A DNA stretch of 45,845 nucleotides from IMG/VR virus record IMGVR_UViG_3300008952_000091, positions 1-45,845 of that record; one strand, given 5' to 3'. The notes beneath the pieces were generated by a model. The model did not search any database. It was not told the DNA's origin and was given only the letters and a program-made list of their open reading frames with translations. This document shows, one piece after another, positions 1 through 8,246 of this stretch. The position numbers were made by a program, and so were the translations under genes. Numbering within the stretch: the first letter of the stretch is position 1; each line of letters starts with the position of its first letter. This stretch comes from a virus.

Positions 1-293
1 GCCGCGTATTTCTTTACGATGGCTTCCACGTCTTCCGAGTCGGTTGACTTTTTGAGTTCGTCCAGAAGTTCCTCGCGGAGACCAAACAATTGGTCTTCTA
101 CGGATGACTTCACGATTTCGCTCAGTTCGTTTTCAGTAATAGAGGAACCGGTAGAAGCGGATTCTAGCGTGTCAAGTGAAAGACCGGCGGATACCGCTTT
201 CTCCTCAAGCTTTGCTAACTCTTCCCGCTGCACTGCAGTAAGGGACTTCTTTCCGTTGAGTTCCCAGAATCTTTGCTTCTGTTTCTCTGTCAT
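1..293 (-). CDS. Capsid or scaffold protein, N-terminal fragment
   Basis: About 97 residues run from an ATG at 293 off the left edge. The sequence is highly charged (Glu, Lys), probably helical, and has no enzyme motif. It follows portal and prohead protease in the same direction. In HK97-type phages that is the place of the major capsid protein, whose N-terminal delta segment is a charged coiled coil removed by the protease. I infer either a capsid protein seen only in that segment or a separate scaffold. The ATG sits in a 10-base palindrome (291-300) and has no clear Shine-Dalgarno sequence. Confidence 0.6.
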   Translation of the reverse strand, partial: MTEKQKQRFWELNGKKSLTAVQREELAKLEEKAVSAGLSLDTLESASTGSSITENELSEIVKSSVEDQLFGLREELLDELKKSTDSEDVEAIVKKYA

Positions 294-371
294 AGCTATG
301 TTGTGTTTTGGTTTTTACCGTTAAAAAATGTAATTCGATTTAATATCTTGCCTGTTGACAACGTGCGTCAA

Positions 372-2174
372 CTATTTTTCTGCTTTTTTCAAAAGGAACT
401 CTTCGTCTACTTCTCTTACAGAAAAAAGCGCGTCCGGATTCATAGGTATCGCAACCAGTGAAATTTCATACAGATTGACTTCCTCTATCGCCTTTCCGTC
501 TTCCCCATAAAGGAACAACCCTCCGATGCTTAGGCTCTTTAAGTGTCCCTCGGCTACTAAGAATCTTACGTTCCTGAGGTCTGGAGAATTAGAAACAACT
601 CCCTCCACCCAAAGACCGTTCTTGTTCTCTTTCATTTGGGTGTACGTACCCGCGATTTCCTTAACGCTGTTAGAATGGTCAATCAGCATTACGGGATTCT
701 TCATGAAGTTTTTTATGGTCTTCTTGAATGCTCCGTTAATTAAATAGTCACCAATTCTGTCTTCTGCGGTAGTGTTTTGATTCGTAGAAGCATATCCGCT
801 AAAGGATACGTCCTTGTAGTCAACTACTACGCCATTGTCGTCGGTAATCTCCTGAAACTTCTTTGTGTCGGCGATTGGCGCTTGGGCTACCCATCTCTTA
901 ACTCTACGTGTGGGCGTGCGTAGTGCTTCATGAGAAAGCTGGTCACTTGCTACGCTTATCTTGGTTCCCGTTCTGTAGTGGTCTCCACCATCGCTCGTAT
1001 AAAATAACTCAACCTCTGGCTTTCCGGCTGAGTCGTTTACAATTTCTCCAAAATGCTTCTTGCCGTCTAGCTCGAATGATACTGAACGCAGTGCTAAATC
1101 TTCGCCATGTTCACCCTCTGGACCCTCGTCCTCCTCCAAGTCCTCGCCCATTTCGATATTTGGGAAATAGCCGTAATCGTCTGCCAAATCGTCTATCTTC
1201 CTAGCATCCCTAAGTGAATCCGCAGCCTCGGCTAAGGAGTCTGACTTTCTGACTTTCTGAGTTGAAAAGAAATTCGCTCGATTGATTGTTTCGTGCTCCG
1301 CCCATTCGTCACAAACGTACGATGGCATAACCAGCACACCCTTTGACGTGCAGATTCCTTGCGTATATGCATGGCACTTGCGGCACTTTTCATTAGAGAC
1401 TTTTTCGGATAAAACATAACCCTTTTCTCGGATTACTGGCTTTTCACCAAGAGACTCAAGCTTGCGCTTTGCCCAGATTATTCCGTTTGTCCCACCCATG
1501 GCGTCCCACAGAACTCTTTCGATTCCGTCGTCATGGTCTTTCTTCTCGCAGTCCGTCTTGTGCTTTGCGAAATTTGCAATCTTGTGGAGATGGTCTAACG
1601 TAAATTTTTGACCGGACACGTAAATGTCGGCAACGTCCCAAATGGAATCAACTGTCCTGTCGGCGTGTTCATCCTTCCATGTCAGTGCGCGCTTGGCATT
1701 GTCAGCCGCAGACTCAGGATAATCATCGTACATCTTGTCAATCGTCATGCGAGTGATGTCGAAATTGCCCTCTATCAGGTCCGCTATGACTTGCTTCATC
1801 TTGGCTAAACCAAGCTCGTTCACTACTCCCCACTTCAGGAGAGTCACTACCTGCTTTCCCAGCGTAGGACTTGTAGTTTGGTCTGCAATCGACACGCCGT
1901 CACTACTGTGAGCCTTTGCCCAGCGCTCACGCTGAGTAAGCCATTTTTCAACTGACTCCGACGAGTATCCCTCGTCATAAGCCGTCCACATTTCATATGC
2001 GTCATTTGCAAGACTACTCTCTCCTAGCGCCCATATTGCAGGAAATTTCGTGCGGATTGCGTCAACCCATCCCTTGGTCGGCGCCGGATACTGCGAATGC
2101 TCAAGTCGTGGCGCTACAGTGTCAAACGTCAACCTAAGTTTACGTGGGTGTTCTGCTTCTTTTAATTGGCTCAT
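372..2174 (-). CDS. HK97-type prohead protease with large N-terminal extension
   Basis: The protein has 600 residues, about three times a minimal prohead protease. The C-terminal ~160 residues carry the HK97/herpesvirus-type assemblin pattern: a histidine in LIDHS (about residue 500) and a serine in SLSIGG (about 547), expected to cleave scaffold and capsid N-termini inside the prohead. Residues about 149-242 form a YP-SA...WDAMGG...WAK module that is also present in the portal, followed by a four-cysteine cluster (C264, C267, C275, C288). A further segment around 365-420 looks like a small beta domain. The stop lies 78 bases before the capsid-like gene. A start with an AGGTAA-like ribosome site fits the ATG at 2174. 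The catalytic assignment is firm; the role of the extension is unknown. Confidence 0.9.
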   Translation of the reverse strand: MSQLKEAEHPRKLRLTFDTVAPRLEHSQYPAPTKGWVDAIRTKFPAIWALGESSLANDAYEMWTAYDEGYSSESVEKWLTQRERWAKAHSSDGVSIADQTTSPTLGKQVVTLLKWGVVNELGLAKMKQVIADLIEGNFDITRMTIDKMYDDYPESAADNAKRALTWKDEHADRTVDSIWDVADIYVSGQKFTLDHLHKIANFAKHKTDCEKKDHDDGIERVLWDAMGGTNGIIWAKRKLESLGEKPVIREKGYVLSEKVSNEKCRKCHAYTQGICTSKGVLVMPSYVCDEWAEHETINRANFFSTQKVRKSDSLAEAADSLRDARKIDDLADDYGYFPNIEMGEDLEEDEGPEGEHGEDLALRSVSFELDGKKHFGEIVNDSAGKPEVELFYTSDGGDHYRTGTKISVASDQLSHEALRTPTRRVKRWVAQAPIADTKKFQEITDDNGVVVDYKDVSFSGYASTNQNTTAEDRIGDYLINGAFKKTIKNFMKNPVMLIDHSNSVKEIAGTYTQMKENKNGLWVEGVVSNSPDLRNVRFLVAEGHLKSLSIGGLFLYGEDGKAIEEVNLYEISLVAIPMNPDALFSVREVDEEFLLKKAEK

Positions 2175-2215
2175 ATCTTTACCTATTTTGTTTAAGTCTG
2201 TGTTTAATTTTCAAA

Positions 2216-2452
2216 TCATGTCAAGCTATCGAAGTCATCTCCTCTTTCTGGCTCGTCCATGTCTTGCGATGTTGGGCTGAAATCAAAACACCCGAAATCC
2301 GGGCTATTAGGTTTGAACATTCTCCTGTGTGGCTTTTGCCAAAACCTCTCATAACCCTCTTCAACCATTTCCTTGAGTTTCCTGAATGAGTCATCTCTCG
2401 GTGGTGGCTTGCCGCTGACGGACTTCATAGCCCGCGAATAGCCTTCGCTCAT
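2216..2452 (-). CDS. Small hypothetical protein between portal and protease
   Basis: A 78-residue polar protein fills the gap between portal and protease and is read in the same direction. It begins MSEGYSRAMKS, is charged with Pro-rich patches, and ends with an acidic tail. No family is recognised. A GGGTAT stretch about 7 bases upstream is only a weak ribosome site. Its position suggests a head-assembly accessory protein, but this rests on context alone. Confidence 0.5.
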   Translation of the reverse strand: MSEGYSRAMKSVSGKPPPRDDSFRKLKEMVEEGYERFWQKPHRRMFKPNSPDFGCFDFSPTSQDMDEPERGDDFDSLT

Positions 2453-2502
2453 TTATGTAAATACCCATATGCCAACAGGCTAAGTCAATGTAAATTGATA
2501 TA

Positions 2503-4425
2503 TTATGCATCAAAGTCATCGCAAGATGTAGTATTTCCGTGTCTAAAATTATATAGCTCGCACCTAGTGCCTGTGGAATACTGGCAATCCGGACACACTC
2601 CACTATCGTCGTCGTCCTCATTGTCAGCCTGACCGTAGTTAGGAGCGTCCCTTCTGGCTCTAGACTCCCAATCTATTCCTCCGGCGGTTATTTCGTCCGC
2701 GCGAGCCTTTGCCCAATTTATTGCACCTACCCCACCCCATGCGTCTAGGTGAATGGAAAATCTATTTTCCTCGTATTTATCACCACTAGCTTTAAGTAGC
2801 CTAGTCTGGGAACCCATGTTTATGAGAGCCTCTAAGGATAGGTTCTTGCCTGCTGATATTTTTTTTGCAACAGACCACATTTTCAATGTGCCACCTTTAT
2901 ATTTTTTGTTCTTCTTGTGTAATACAGCTTTCTCGGACAGGCGAATTGCGCTCTTCGGATACTCACCGTATAGCTCTTTGCTGGGGTCTATAAGTATTAC
3001 CTTGTTCTTGGTGTTTTGCGAAAAGACTGAATCCGGGTGATGCCCCAAAACCTTTTCCTCGTCTGGTTCCTTATCCGCTTCCTCCGGCTTCTCGGGAAGC
3101 TCATACTCAGTTTCATCTAGCGTTTCATCCATTTCAGATGCAGATGGCGGTCGAAACCTTTCTGTTAGTGAAATTGACTCTGCTCCTGCGAACTCCAGCG
3201 GAACTCTTTGGGTGCTAATAAAATATTTATTATGGTCTTCTTCATCCGTTTCATCCAGTCCGCAAACCCTTCTGTATTCATTAAGGGTCATAGCGCCATG
3301 CTCCACAAGCAACTCATAATCCTTAGACGCCTGCTCTACGTCTATAAGACCGCTTAGGCTGTAGGACAAAGACCATTTTTCATTAAATGCCTTAACGAAG
3401 CCAGTCGCGTGGTTCATCTTCGCGAATATCATTTGAACCAAAGGTAAGACCGTGTGGCGCCTAAAGTTTATATATTCCTGTCTGGCTGTTGCGTAATTGG
3501 CGGCACCATCTATACCTGCAACCGAAAGCGGGACTCCATGTGCTAAGAAAATTTCATCCGTAGTCACCTTGGACTGCTCCATTGTCTGAAGGTCCTTGTT
3601 GTTTAGACCAAGCTGGATGTATGACCACTTTCCGTTCAGCCATGCGGTCTTTCCTTGCGAGTTTGAGCCTGTGTACTCACCCTCCCACTTGCGCTTCATT
3701 CGCTCCCAATCCACAGAGTCGCCATCATACTCCTCCCTAACCAAAACTCCTGATGGGAATGCTCCGTTCTTAAAGAATGCTTCAGAGTACGAATCGTTGT
3801 TCAGAAACTTTCCGAAAAGAGGTTCCGCAGATTCCACGTCTCCGATTCCCAATATGCTTTCATTCGGGTGTGGACGCTTAAAGTGTATTATTTCTTCAGG
3901 AGAGAAAATTATTTCCTTGCCGTTTATTTTATACTCATAGGCCTTTATCTTACGCTTCTCGTCGGGAACTATTTTAATGTACTGCGGAAGTAGTGGATGC
4001 AGGGATGTAGGACGTCCTGCTCCGTCCATCTCGTCTTTTAGCCAGAATGCATTTCCGGTCAGCTTAATATGAAACGTGGTGAGATACAGAAGTTCATCAA
4101 AAGTGTCGAACTCGTTGGGCCGTTCAAGTAGGTATGTTAAGTCCTTGTTTTTGACCGGCTTGCCGGAGTCGCCAACCACATCATAATCAACCTGCAAAAC
4201 CGTATTTGCGGTTATATCGCAAGCCCTGAAGCTAGCCCATATTTTTTTCAGACATGCATCGAGGTATGATTGGTAGTCTGACAATTTATGCACGGGAAGA
4301 TTCAGCATCTTCTCAATGTGCTGGTAAGCCTTTTTGTCTCGTCCGGTCAGTATGTCATTGAGACTTTTATTATTATCTTCCTTCTTTTTCGGGGAAAGAA
4401 AGCTCAGTATGTCGGTTAGTGCCAT
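2503..4425 (-). CDS. HK97-family phage portal protein with C-terminal accessory module
   Basis: The 640-residue protein starts MALTDILSFL. Its first ~430 residues show the HK97 portal layout: the N-terminal clamp, the TGNAFW and HPLLPQYIKI region, EEIIHFK, a GIGDVESAEPLFG helix and a GVPLSVAG segment followed by ARQEY. It would form the dodecameric DNA channel at the capsid vertex. The tail is unusual. Residues about 486-582 repeat a module also found in the protease, ending in DAWGGVGAINWAK, and residues 611-640 hold a C..C...C...C-D-F cluster. After an acidic linker the protein ends FDA. The start has no strong Shine-Dalgarno sequence; a possible promoter lies directly upstream. Confidence 0.92.
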   Translation of the reverse strand: MALTDILSFLSPKKKEDNNKSLNDILTGRDKKAYQHIEKMLNLPVHKLSDYQSYLDACLKKIWASFRACDITANTVLQVDYDVVGDSGKPVKNKDLTYLLERPNEFDTFDELLYLTTFHIKLTGNAFWLKDEMDGAGRPTSLHPLLPQYIKIVPDEKRKIKAYEYKINGKEIIFSPEEIIHFKRPHPNESILGIGDVESAEPLFGKFLNNDSYSEAFFKNGAFPSGVLVREEYDGDSVDWERMKRKWEGEYTGSNSQGKTAWLNGKWSYIQLGLNNKDLQTMEQSKVTTDEIFLAHGVPLSVAGIDGAANYATARQEYINFRRHTVLPLVQMIFAKMNHATGFVKAFNEKWSLSYSLSGLIDVEQASKDYELLVEHGAMTLNEYRRVCGLDETDEEDHNKYFISTQRVPLEFAGAESISLTERFRPPSASEMDETLDETEYELPEKPEEADKEPDEEKVLGHHPDSVFSQNTKNKVILIDPSKELYGEYPKSAIRLSEKAVLHKKNKKYKGGTLKMWSVAKKISAGKNLSLEALINMGSQTRLLKASGDKYEENRFSIHLDAWGGVGAINWAKARADEITAGGIDWESRARRDAPNYGQADNEDDDDSGVCPDCQYSTGTRCELYNFRHGNTTSCDDFDA

Positions 4426-4434
4426 ATCGTTTAG

Positions 4435-4461
4435 ACTTTATGCTGTGACACAATTTGTCAA
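4435..4461 (-). promoter_or_regulatory. Possible promoter for the portal gene
   Basis: On the minus strand a perfect TTGACA (4456-4461) is followed by TAAAGT (4435-4440), with a 15-base spacer, shorter than the ideal 17. The portal ATG is only 9 bases after the -10-like box, so a transcript from here would have almost no leader. The short spacing keeps this tentative. Confidence 0.35.
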
Positions 4462-4472
4462 TCAAAGTGACC

Positions 4473-4781
4473 CTAGCGCCTAATAAAGCGTTCTGCCAAC
4501 CTTGAAATAATCCCACTCTTTTTTTTATGGTTATGCGAGTCGTTCACCATAGCGGTAAACTCAACATCAATAATAGGTGAAAGGATTTCGGCAAGTTGTC
4601 TGTCTGCGTTGAATTTTCCACGCAACAACGATATTGATTCAAATACTGCGGTTGTTCTGTCGGGGGCACGAACTTTAATTAAAATTACTTTCTTCTTTAT
4701 GCAAATGCCAAACAACATTGTGCGAATCCTCACAGGTACCACGAATTTCCTGCATGACAACTGTTCCGCTTTCCCCTTCAT
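4473..4781 (-). CDS. Hypothetical protein upstream of portal
   Basis: About 102 residues from the ATG at 4781; an in-frame TTG lies 15 bases further upstream. The protein is basic, with a hydrophobic beta-like patch near residues 24-40 and a basic C-terminus (RLAERFIRR). It follows directly after a terminator hairpin and precedes the portal on the same strand. No Shine-Dalgarno sequence is visible and no family is recognised, so it could be a chance frame. Confidence 0.4.
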   Translation of the reverse strand: MKGKAEQLSCRKFVVPVRIRTMLFGICIKKKVILIKVRAPDRTTAVFESISLLRGKFNADRQLAEILSPIIDVEFTAMVNDSHNHKKKSGIISRLAERFIRR

Positions 4782-4796
4782 GGTATTAACATACAA

Positions 4797-4827
4797 AAAG
4801 GGCGAGAACTATCAAGCCTCGCCCTTT
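4797..4827 (-). terminator. Rho-independent terminator
   Basis: A perfect 10-bp stem (AAAGGGCGAG / CTCGCCCTTT, loop 4807-4817) is followed on the minus strand by a run of five T. It ends the transcript coming from the DUF932 gene and the hairpin-rich stretch just upstream. Confidence 0.85.
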
Positions 4828-4829
4828 CC

Positions 4830-5130
4830 GTAAAATATGCCACGGTTTGGATTTCTGCCCAAACCCACTTACGTCTGCGCCCACCAGTACAAGCGTCTTG
4901 ACGCTTGCCTATTGAGGAGATTCGGCTCTTGCGACCTACTCTTCCCGTAAGTGTATGGTTGCTTCACCTCAAGGGTGATTACGCCATCGTGACCAAGAAA
5001 TTGAAAAGCACCACAGTTCTTTGTACGCACAAGGGTACGAACGCTGTGGCACTTTAATAATGAAGGCACGGCAAGGTGGGGGCTGATTTTCTCCCTCCAC
5101 GGCGTTTTCATCCCCGCGCCAAAAGTGTTT
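4830..5130 (-). ncRNA. Candidate structured RNA
   Basis: This 300-base stretch between the DUF932 gene and a terminator is rich in stable hairpins on the transcribed strand. They include a 12-pair helix AAAGUGCCACAG with CUGUGGUGCUUU (counting G-U pairs) topped by UUC/GAA and GUAC/GUAC, an 8-bp CAAGCGUC/GACGCUUG hairpin, a UCACC/GGUGA hairpin, GUGG-GGG/CCC-CCAC, GGCG/CGCC and GGUUUGG/CCAAACC. A 97-residue open frame also crosses it (4869-5162), but its product resembles no protein I know and begins inside the DUF932 gene. I do not recognise a known RNA family. A transcribed 3' regulatory region is an alternative. Confidence 0.45.
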
Positions 5131-6195
5131 CTAGTTATTCCAAACATCGGATGGAAGCTCAATGACTTGCCCCCCTATTGCTTCTAGCTCTACAGCTCTC
5201 TCATAGCTTTCCGCATCATGAGCGGAACTCGTGACTGCATTAGCGAGTCCCCACTGGCTCAAGTCTCCACCTTTTGTTAGGTGAGATAGTATTCCTGAAG
5301 ACTCGTCTTGCGTTACGCTAAATCTATTTGCAATCAACTCCACTGCTTCTACCGGCTTTGGAATTTCAATCCCGGCAACTTCCCTGTACTTGTTCAATAC
5401 ATACTCAAATTTCTTTTCATCGAGAACCGTATCAACCAAGTCGTTGACTTGCATCCAAAACGCCTTGTCGGTCTGGCGCCTAGTACCCTCAGAAAATATT
5501 TCGGAGTCCACATCGTACTCATTGGCAAGGCGCTTACCTGCATGATACTTTCTCACTCCTGAGTCTGCTACTGTCATGCCGTTATTGCAAACCAGACGGT
5601 TAATCCATGGGTTTACCTGAAATGAACCCATCCCGACTTCGCTGTTTCTGATTTGAATTCCAGCTTGCACTACATCGCCCTCTCTGACTTCTCCGCGCAC
5701 CTCAGGGAACACGGCATGCACAAAAAGGAAAGTTTCACCCACGTCGCACGACTTCAAGTGATAACCGTCCTTGTTTAGCTTAGGCAGAATGTTTTCGAGT
5801 AAATCGTAGTTATCCAAAGGACGATAGCTTTTGCCCAAAAGTGCGCGAGCAACTCCTTGTTCGGGTGAAGAAACCATAAAGCCAGACTTAAAGGTTCTTA
5901 GGCACTTTGCCTCCTCTTCCTTTTCTAGCCATCGGTTAACGTTGCTTGCGAGCAAGTCAGGCTCATTCTGTAGCATTCTCCTGTAATACTTGATTGGAAT
6001 GTTGAGCTTACTGGAAGCCTGTCTGTGAAAAACATCAGTACAGGAGTAATTCCTTTCGTCCCCATTGAGCCTCATGGTTAATGACGAGTCTTCCTGCATT
6101 TCTATGGATTTGCCGCTTACCAGAAAATCCTCCCTAAATGAGCTTTGGTTTGTAACGTCATCTGCGAGTTGCTGTATGGTCATGGTCTGTTTCAT
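5131..6195 (-). CDS. DUF932 family phage protein
   Basis: The 354-residue protein has the hallmarks of the DUF932 (phage/plasmid-like, TIGR03299-type) family: GKSYRPLDNYDLLENILPKL near residues 121-140 and a glycine-rich segment with QAGIQIRNSEVG and FQVNPWINRLVCNNGM. These proteins are common in phages and plasmids and their biochemical role is not established. The start at 6195 has an AAGGA ribosome site. Translation ends at a TAG just before the hairpin-rich region, and the terminator at 4797 is its first strong stop signal. Confidence 0.85.
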   Translation of the reverse strand: MKQTMTIQQLADDVTNQSSFREDFLVSGKSIEMQEDSSLTMRLNGDERNYSCTDVFHRQASSKLNIPIKYYRRMLQNEPDLLASNVNRWLEKEEEAKCLRTFKSGFMVSSPEQGVARALLGKSYRPLDNYDLLENILPKLNKDGYHLKSCDVGETFLFVHAVFPEVRGEVREGDVVQAGIQIRNSEVGMGSFQVNPWINRLVCNNGMTVADSGVRKYHAGKRLANEYDVDSEIFSEGTRRQTDKAFWMQVNDLVDTVLDEKKFEYVLNKYREVAGIEIPKPVEAVELIANRFSVTQDESSGILSHLTKGGDLSQWGLANAVTSSAHDAESYERAVELEAIGGQVIELPSDVWNN

Positions 6196-6225
6196 TTTTT
6201 TCCTTATTGTTATTTGTTTTCGTTA

Positions 6226-6480
6226 TTAGCTATTAAATTGTGGAAACGGAGGAGGTTCCTTGTGCTTTAGTAGGTATCTTTCTCCCATTTTTTTAAACAG
6301 TTTGATATTTAAATCCATTTTGACGGTTCGAGACTCCATCTCTTTTTCGTCTGAGTCAGATATGGTTCCGGATTCAATTATTTTTGCCGCCCATATCTGG
6401 AACTCTCTCAAGTCCGAGGATAGTTTAATGCGAGTTTTTTCTATCTCCGCTTTATCCTTATTTTTTTCACTTATTTTCAT
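6226..6480 (-). CDS. Small hypothetical, Lys/Glu-rich helical protein
   Basis: An 84-residue protein starting MKISEKNKDK, strongly charged and probably coiled coil, ends PPPFPQFNS. No known family. It is the first gene after a TTGACA/TAGTTT promoter and lies immediately before the DUF932 gene, so the two are probably co-transcribed. Confidence 0.65.
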   Translation of the reverse strand: MKISEKNKDKAEIEKTRIKLSSDLREFQIWAAKIIESGTISDSDEKEMESRTVKMDLNIKLFKKMGERYLLKHKEPPPFPQFNS

Positions 6481-6489
6481 TTAATGCCC

Positions 6490-6518
6490 AAACTACTCCA
6501 TTCGAGCATATATGTCAA
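6490..6518 (-). promoter_or_regulatory. Sigma-70-type promoter, stop codon inside the -35 box
   Basis: TTGACA (6513-6518), a 17-base spacer and TAGTTT (6490-6495) lie upstream of the small gene starting at 6480. The TGA stop codon of the preceding glycosyltransferase gene (6515-6517) is part of the TTGACA box. Confidence 0.6.
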
Positions 6519-7270
6519 TACGGAAATATAACAATTCTTTCTCCTTCATTTACGCTCTTCTTTAATTTGCTTTGCTTCTTTGGCTTAATCATATCTGCTC
6601 CAAATAAAGCCTGAAGCCTTTGTGTGTTCTTTAGCATGGAATCCGTTGTCCTGTACATTGCGCATCCACCATCACTTGTGAAGTTTTGGTAAGTCTTGAA
6701 TACAAATCGCTGGTCGATTACTGAAAAGCGGTTTTTATATATATTCAAGCAACATATATAATAATCCTCTCCCTCATCAAAGCTAAGGTCATACTCTAGC
6801 CCGTGCCCATCTAGGAAACCCATAAATGAATTATTGACGAACTTAGTATGAATAATCGGACGCTGTGACTCATACTGCACCGGTTCTCGCGCGTTACTAA
6901 ATCCGAAATGAAATCCTCCTATTTGCTTGGTAATACTAGCCAAGTCCTGAATAATTCCCCATGACCTTTCTGGGTCTGTTATGTTTGTTTCCATTGTCTG
7001 AGACTCGACCCACTGCCTGCGTATTTGGAACACGTCGTCGTCTATCATGAATATGTTTTTCCAGCGTTCCAGCATCCATTGCCTAGTTGCGGTTATTCCC
7101 CTAATGTCGTTAGGGCATGCAACGATTTCATTATCAGGCAAATGAGCCTTATACTCGTGAACCTCGTATTCTGGTACTACGAATATAACATTGCTTACCA
7201 TGTCTTGGACTAAGGTCTTGCCCGCCCTGCCCATGCTTGGACTTACTAAGTCTACTATTCTTTCACTCAC
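6515..7270 (-). CDS. GT-A-fold glycosyltransferase-like protein (copy 1)
   Basis: The 251-residue protein begins MSERIVDLVSPSMGRAGK and has IFMIDDDV at residues 74-80. The DDD triplet is the metal- and nucleotide-sugar-binding DXD motif of GT-A enzymes, and the N-terminal PS.GR segment is shared with three other proteins in this window. Such small single-domain proteins resemble the TET/JBP-associated glycosyltransferase group described for phage DNA base modification, but I place it there only tentatively. It is linked by a 4-base overlap to a 60-residue gene that is in turn coupled to a ParB-like gene. The acceptor could be DNA, protein or a small molecule. Confidence 0.65.
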   Translation of the reverse strand: MSERIVDLVSPSMGRAGKTLVQDMVSNVIFVVPEYEVHEYKAHLPDNEIVACPNDIRGITATRQWMLERWKNIFMIDDDVFQIRRQWVESQTMETNITDPERSWGIIQDLASITKQIGGFHFGFSNAREPVQYESQRPIIHTKFVNNSFMGFLDGHGLEYDLSFDEGEDYYICCLNIYKNRFSVIDQRFVFKTYQNFTSDGGCAMYRTTDSMLKNTQRLQALFGADMIKPKKQSKLKKSVNEGERIVIFPY

Positions 7271-7449
7271 TTTCTTAGACCCCTTTCAATGTGAACCTCA
7301 TCAACACCCCAAGGATAGTGCTTCATTAATTCCCGAGCGCGAGTTCTGATAACCTTGGGAACTCTGGGGGTCGCCTTTGGGTTTATTATATCGCGCAAAA
7401 ACTCCCTAGTTAAAGTAATCGCCATCACCTTTTGTTCGGTAGTGGTCAT
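7267..7449 (-). CDS. Small coupled protein between ParB-like and glycosyltransferase genes
   Basis: A 60-residue basic protein (MTTTEQKVMAITLTREFL...). Both ends overlap the neighbours by 4 bases (ATGA type), so translational coupling supports it as a real gene. No family is recognised. It may belong to the same functional unit as the ParB-like and glycosyltransferase proteins. Confidence 0.75.
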   Translation of the reverse strand: MTTTEQKVMAITLTREFLRDIINPKATPRVPKVIRTRARELMKHYPWGVDEVHIERGLRK

Positions 7450-8228
7450 GTGTCTTCTCCGTCGTCAAGGCTCATGCCCTCAACTTCCCTATTAAGTTCG
7501 TCCAGCGACAAGTTTCTTGCTTCACTAACTTCGGCGGCGTCGTCGGAAAGTCCGGCATTGTTCAAGTGCTCGAACATTTTGTCCTGAAACTGAGTCGCGC
7601 TTAATACGTAGGATGGCATAACCACATTGCTCTTATAATCCATTTGGGAATCAGTAAGACCTAGATAGTTTCTCATCCAGTGAATATCCAGCTCATTGTT
7701 GCAGAAAATCATAAACGTTGAGTACTTCTCATTATACTTGGGAACAATAGGATACTTTTTTTCAGCAAGTTCCGCCTCAATTTCTTCTGCGGATTCTTCC
7801 ATCTTTTGAATGTCCCTCCAGTGGTCCGACAAGTCCCTTTCTGAGAATCCCCAATCAACAAGTTGCTCTTCGTTGAACTGGTCTTTCAGCATGGAGTAGT
7901 CCCAGTCGCCTTGGTTTTTATTTAACCTAATGTTAAGTTCTTTTTCATCATCAAAACTGAGGTTTACGAAGACAGCGGGAACCTTTTCCATGCCCATCTT
8001 TCTGGCAACCTTTACCCTTTGGTGACCACCCACTATTACATTCTTCCTGTCTGGGTTTTCATTTATTACCACAGGGTCAACAAAGCCGAACTTAGTAATA
8101 GAGTCTTTAATGTCCTCAAGCTTCTTATTTGATAACGTGCGTGGATTGTACTCGGCGACCACCAAGTCTTCCACATCCATAATTACAATATCAAGCTCAG
8201 GGTGTTTTTCTACTGCTTCATCGCTCAT
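7446..8228 (-). CDS. ParB-like nuclease/sulfiredoxin-fold protein (copy 1)
   Basis: The 260-residue protein has the N-terminal ParB domain: VAEYNPRTL near residue 24, then NVIVGGHQRVKVARKMGMEKVPAVFV, where the GGHQR loop is the nucleotide-binding and catalytic-type motif of the fold. An RLNKNQGDWD segment follows, as in the phage ParB group. The C-terminal half carries a separate domain (KYSTFMIFCNNELDIHWMRNYLGL). Chromosomal ParB partners with ParA at parS sites, but no ParA gene is present, and phage members usually sit with DNA-modification genes. Here the neighbours are glycosyltransferase-like proteins and a RecU-like resolvase. Confidence 0.85.
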   Translation of the reverse strand: MSDEAVEKHPELDIVIMDVEDLVVAEYNPRTLSNKKLEDIKDSITKFGFVDPVVINENPDRKNVIVGGHQRVKVARKMGMEKVPAVFVNLSFDDEKELNIRLNKNQGDWDYSMLKDQFNEEQLVDWGFSERDLSDHWRDIQKMEESAEEIEAELAEKKYPIVPKYNEKYSTFMIFCNNELDIHWMRNYLGLTDSQMDYKSNVVMPSYVLSATQFQDKMFEHLNNAGLSDDAAEVSEARNLSLDELNREVEGMSLDDGEDT

Positions 8229-8246
8229 TTCGTTTCTCCGAATTTA

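Noticed and set aside
4869-5162. 97-residue minus-strand frame in the hairpin-rich region
   Set aside because: Begins inside the DUF932 gene, has no ribosome site, and its product looks unlike a protein; the RNA reading explains the hairpins better.
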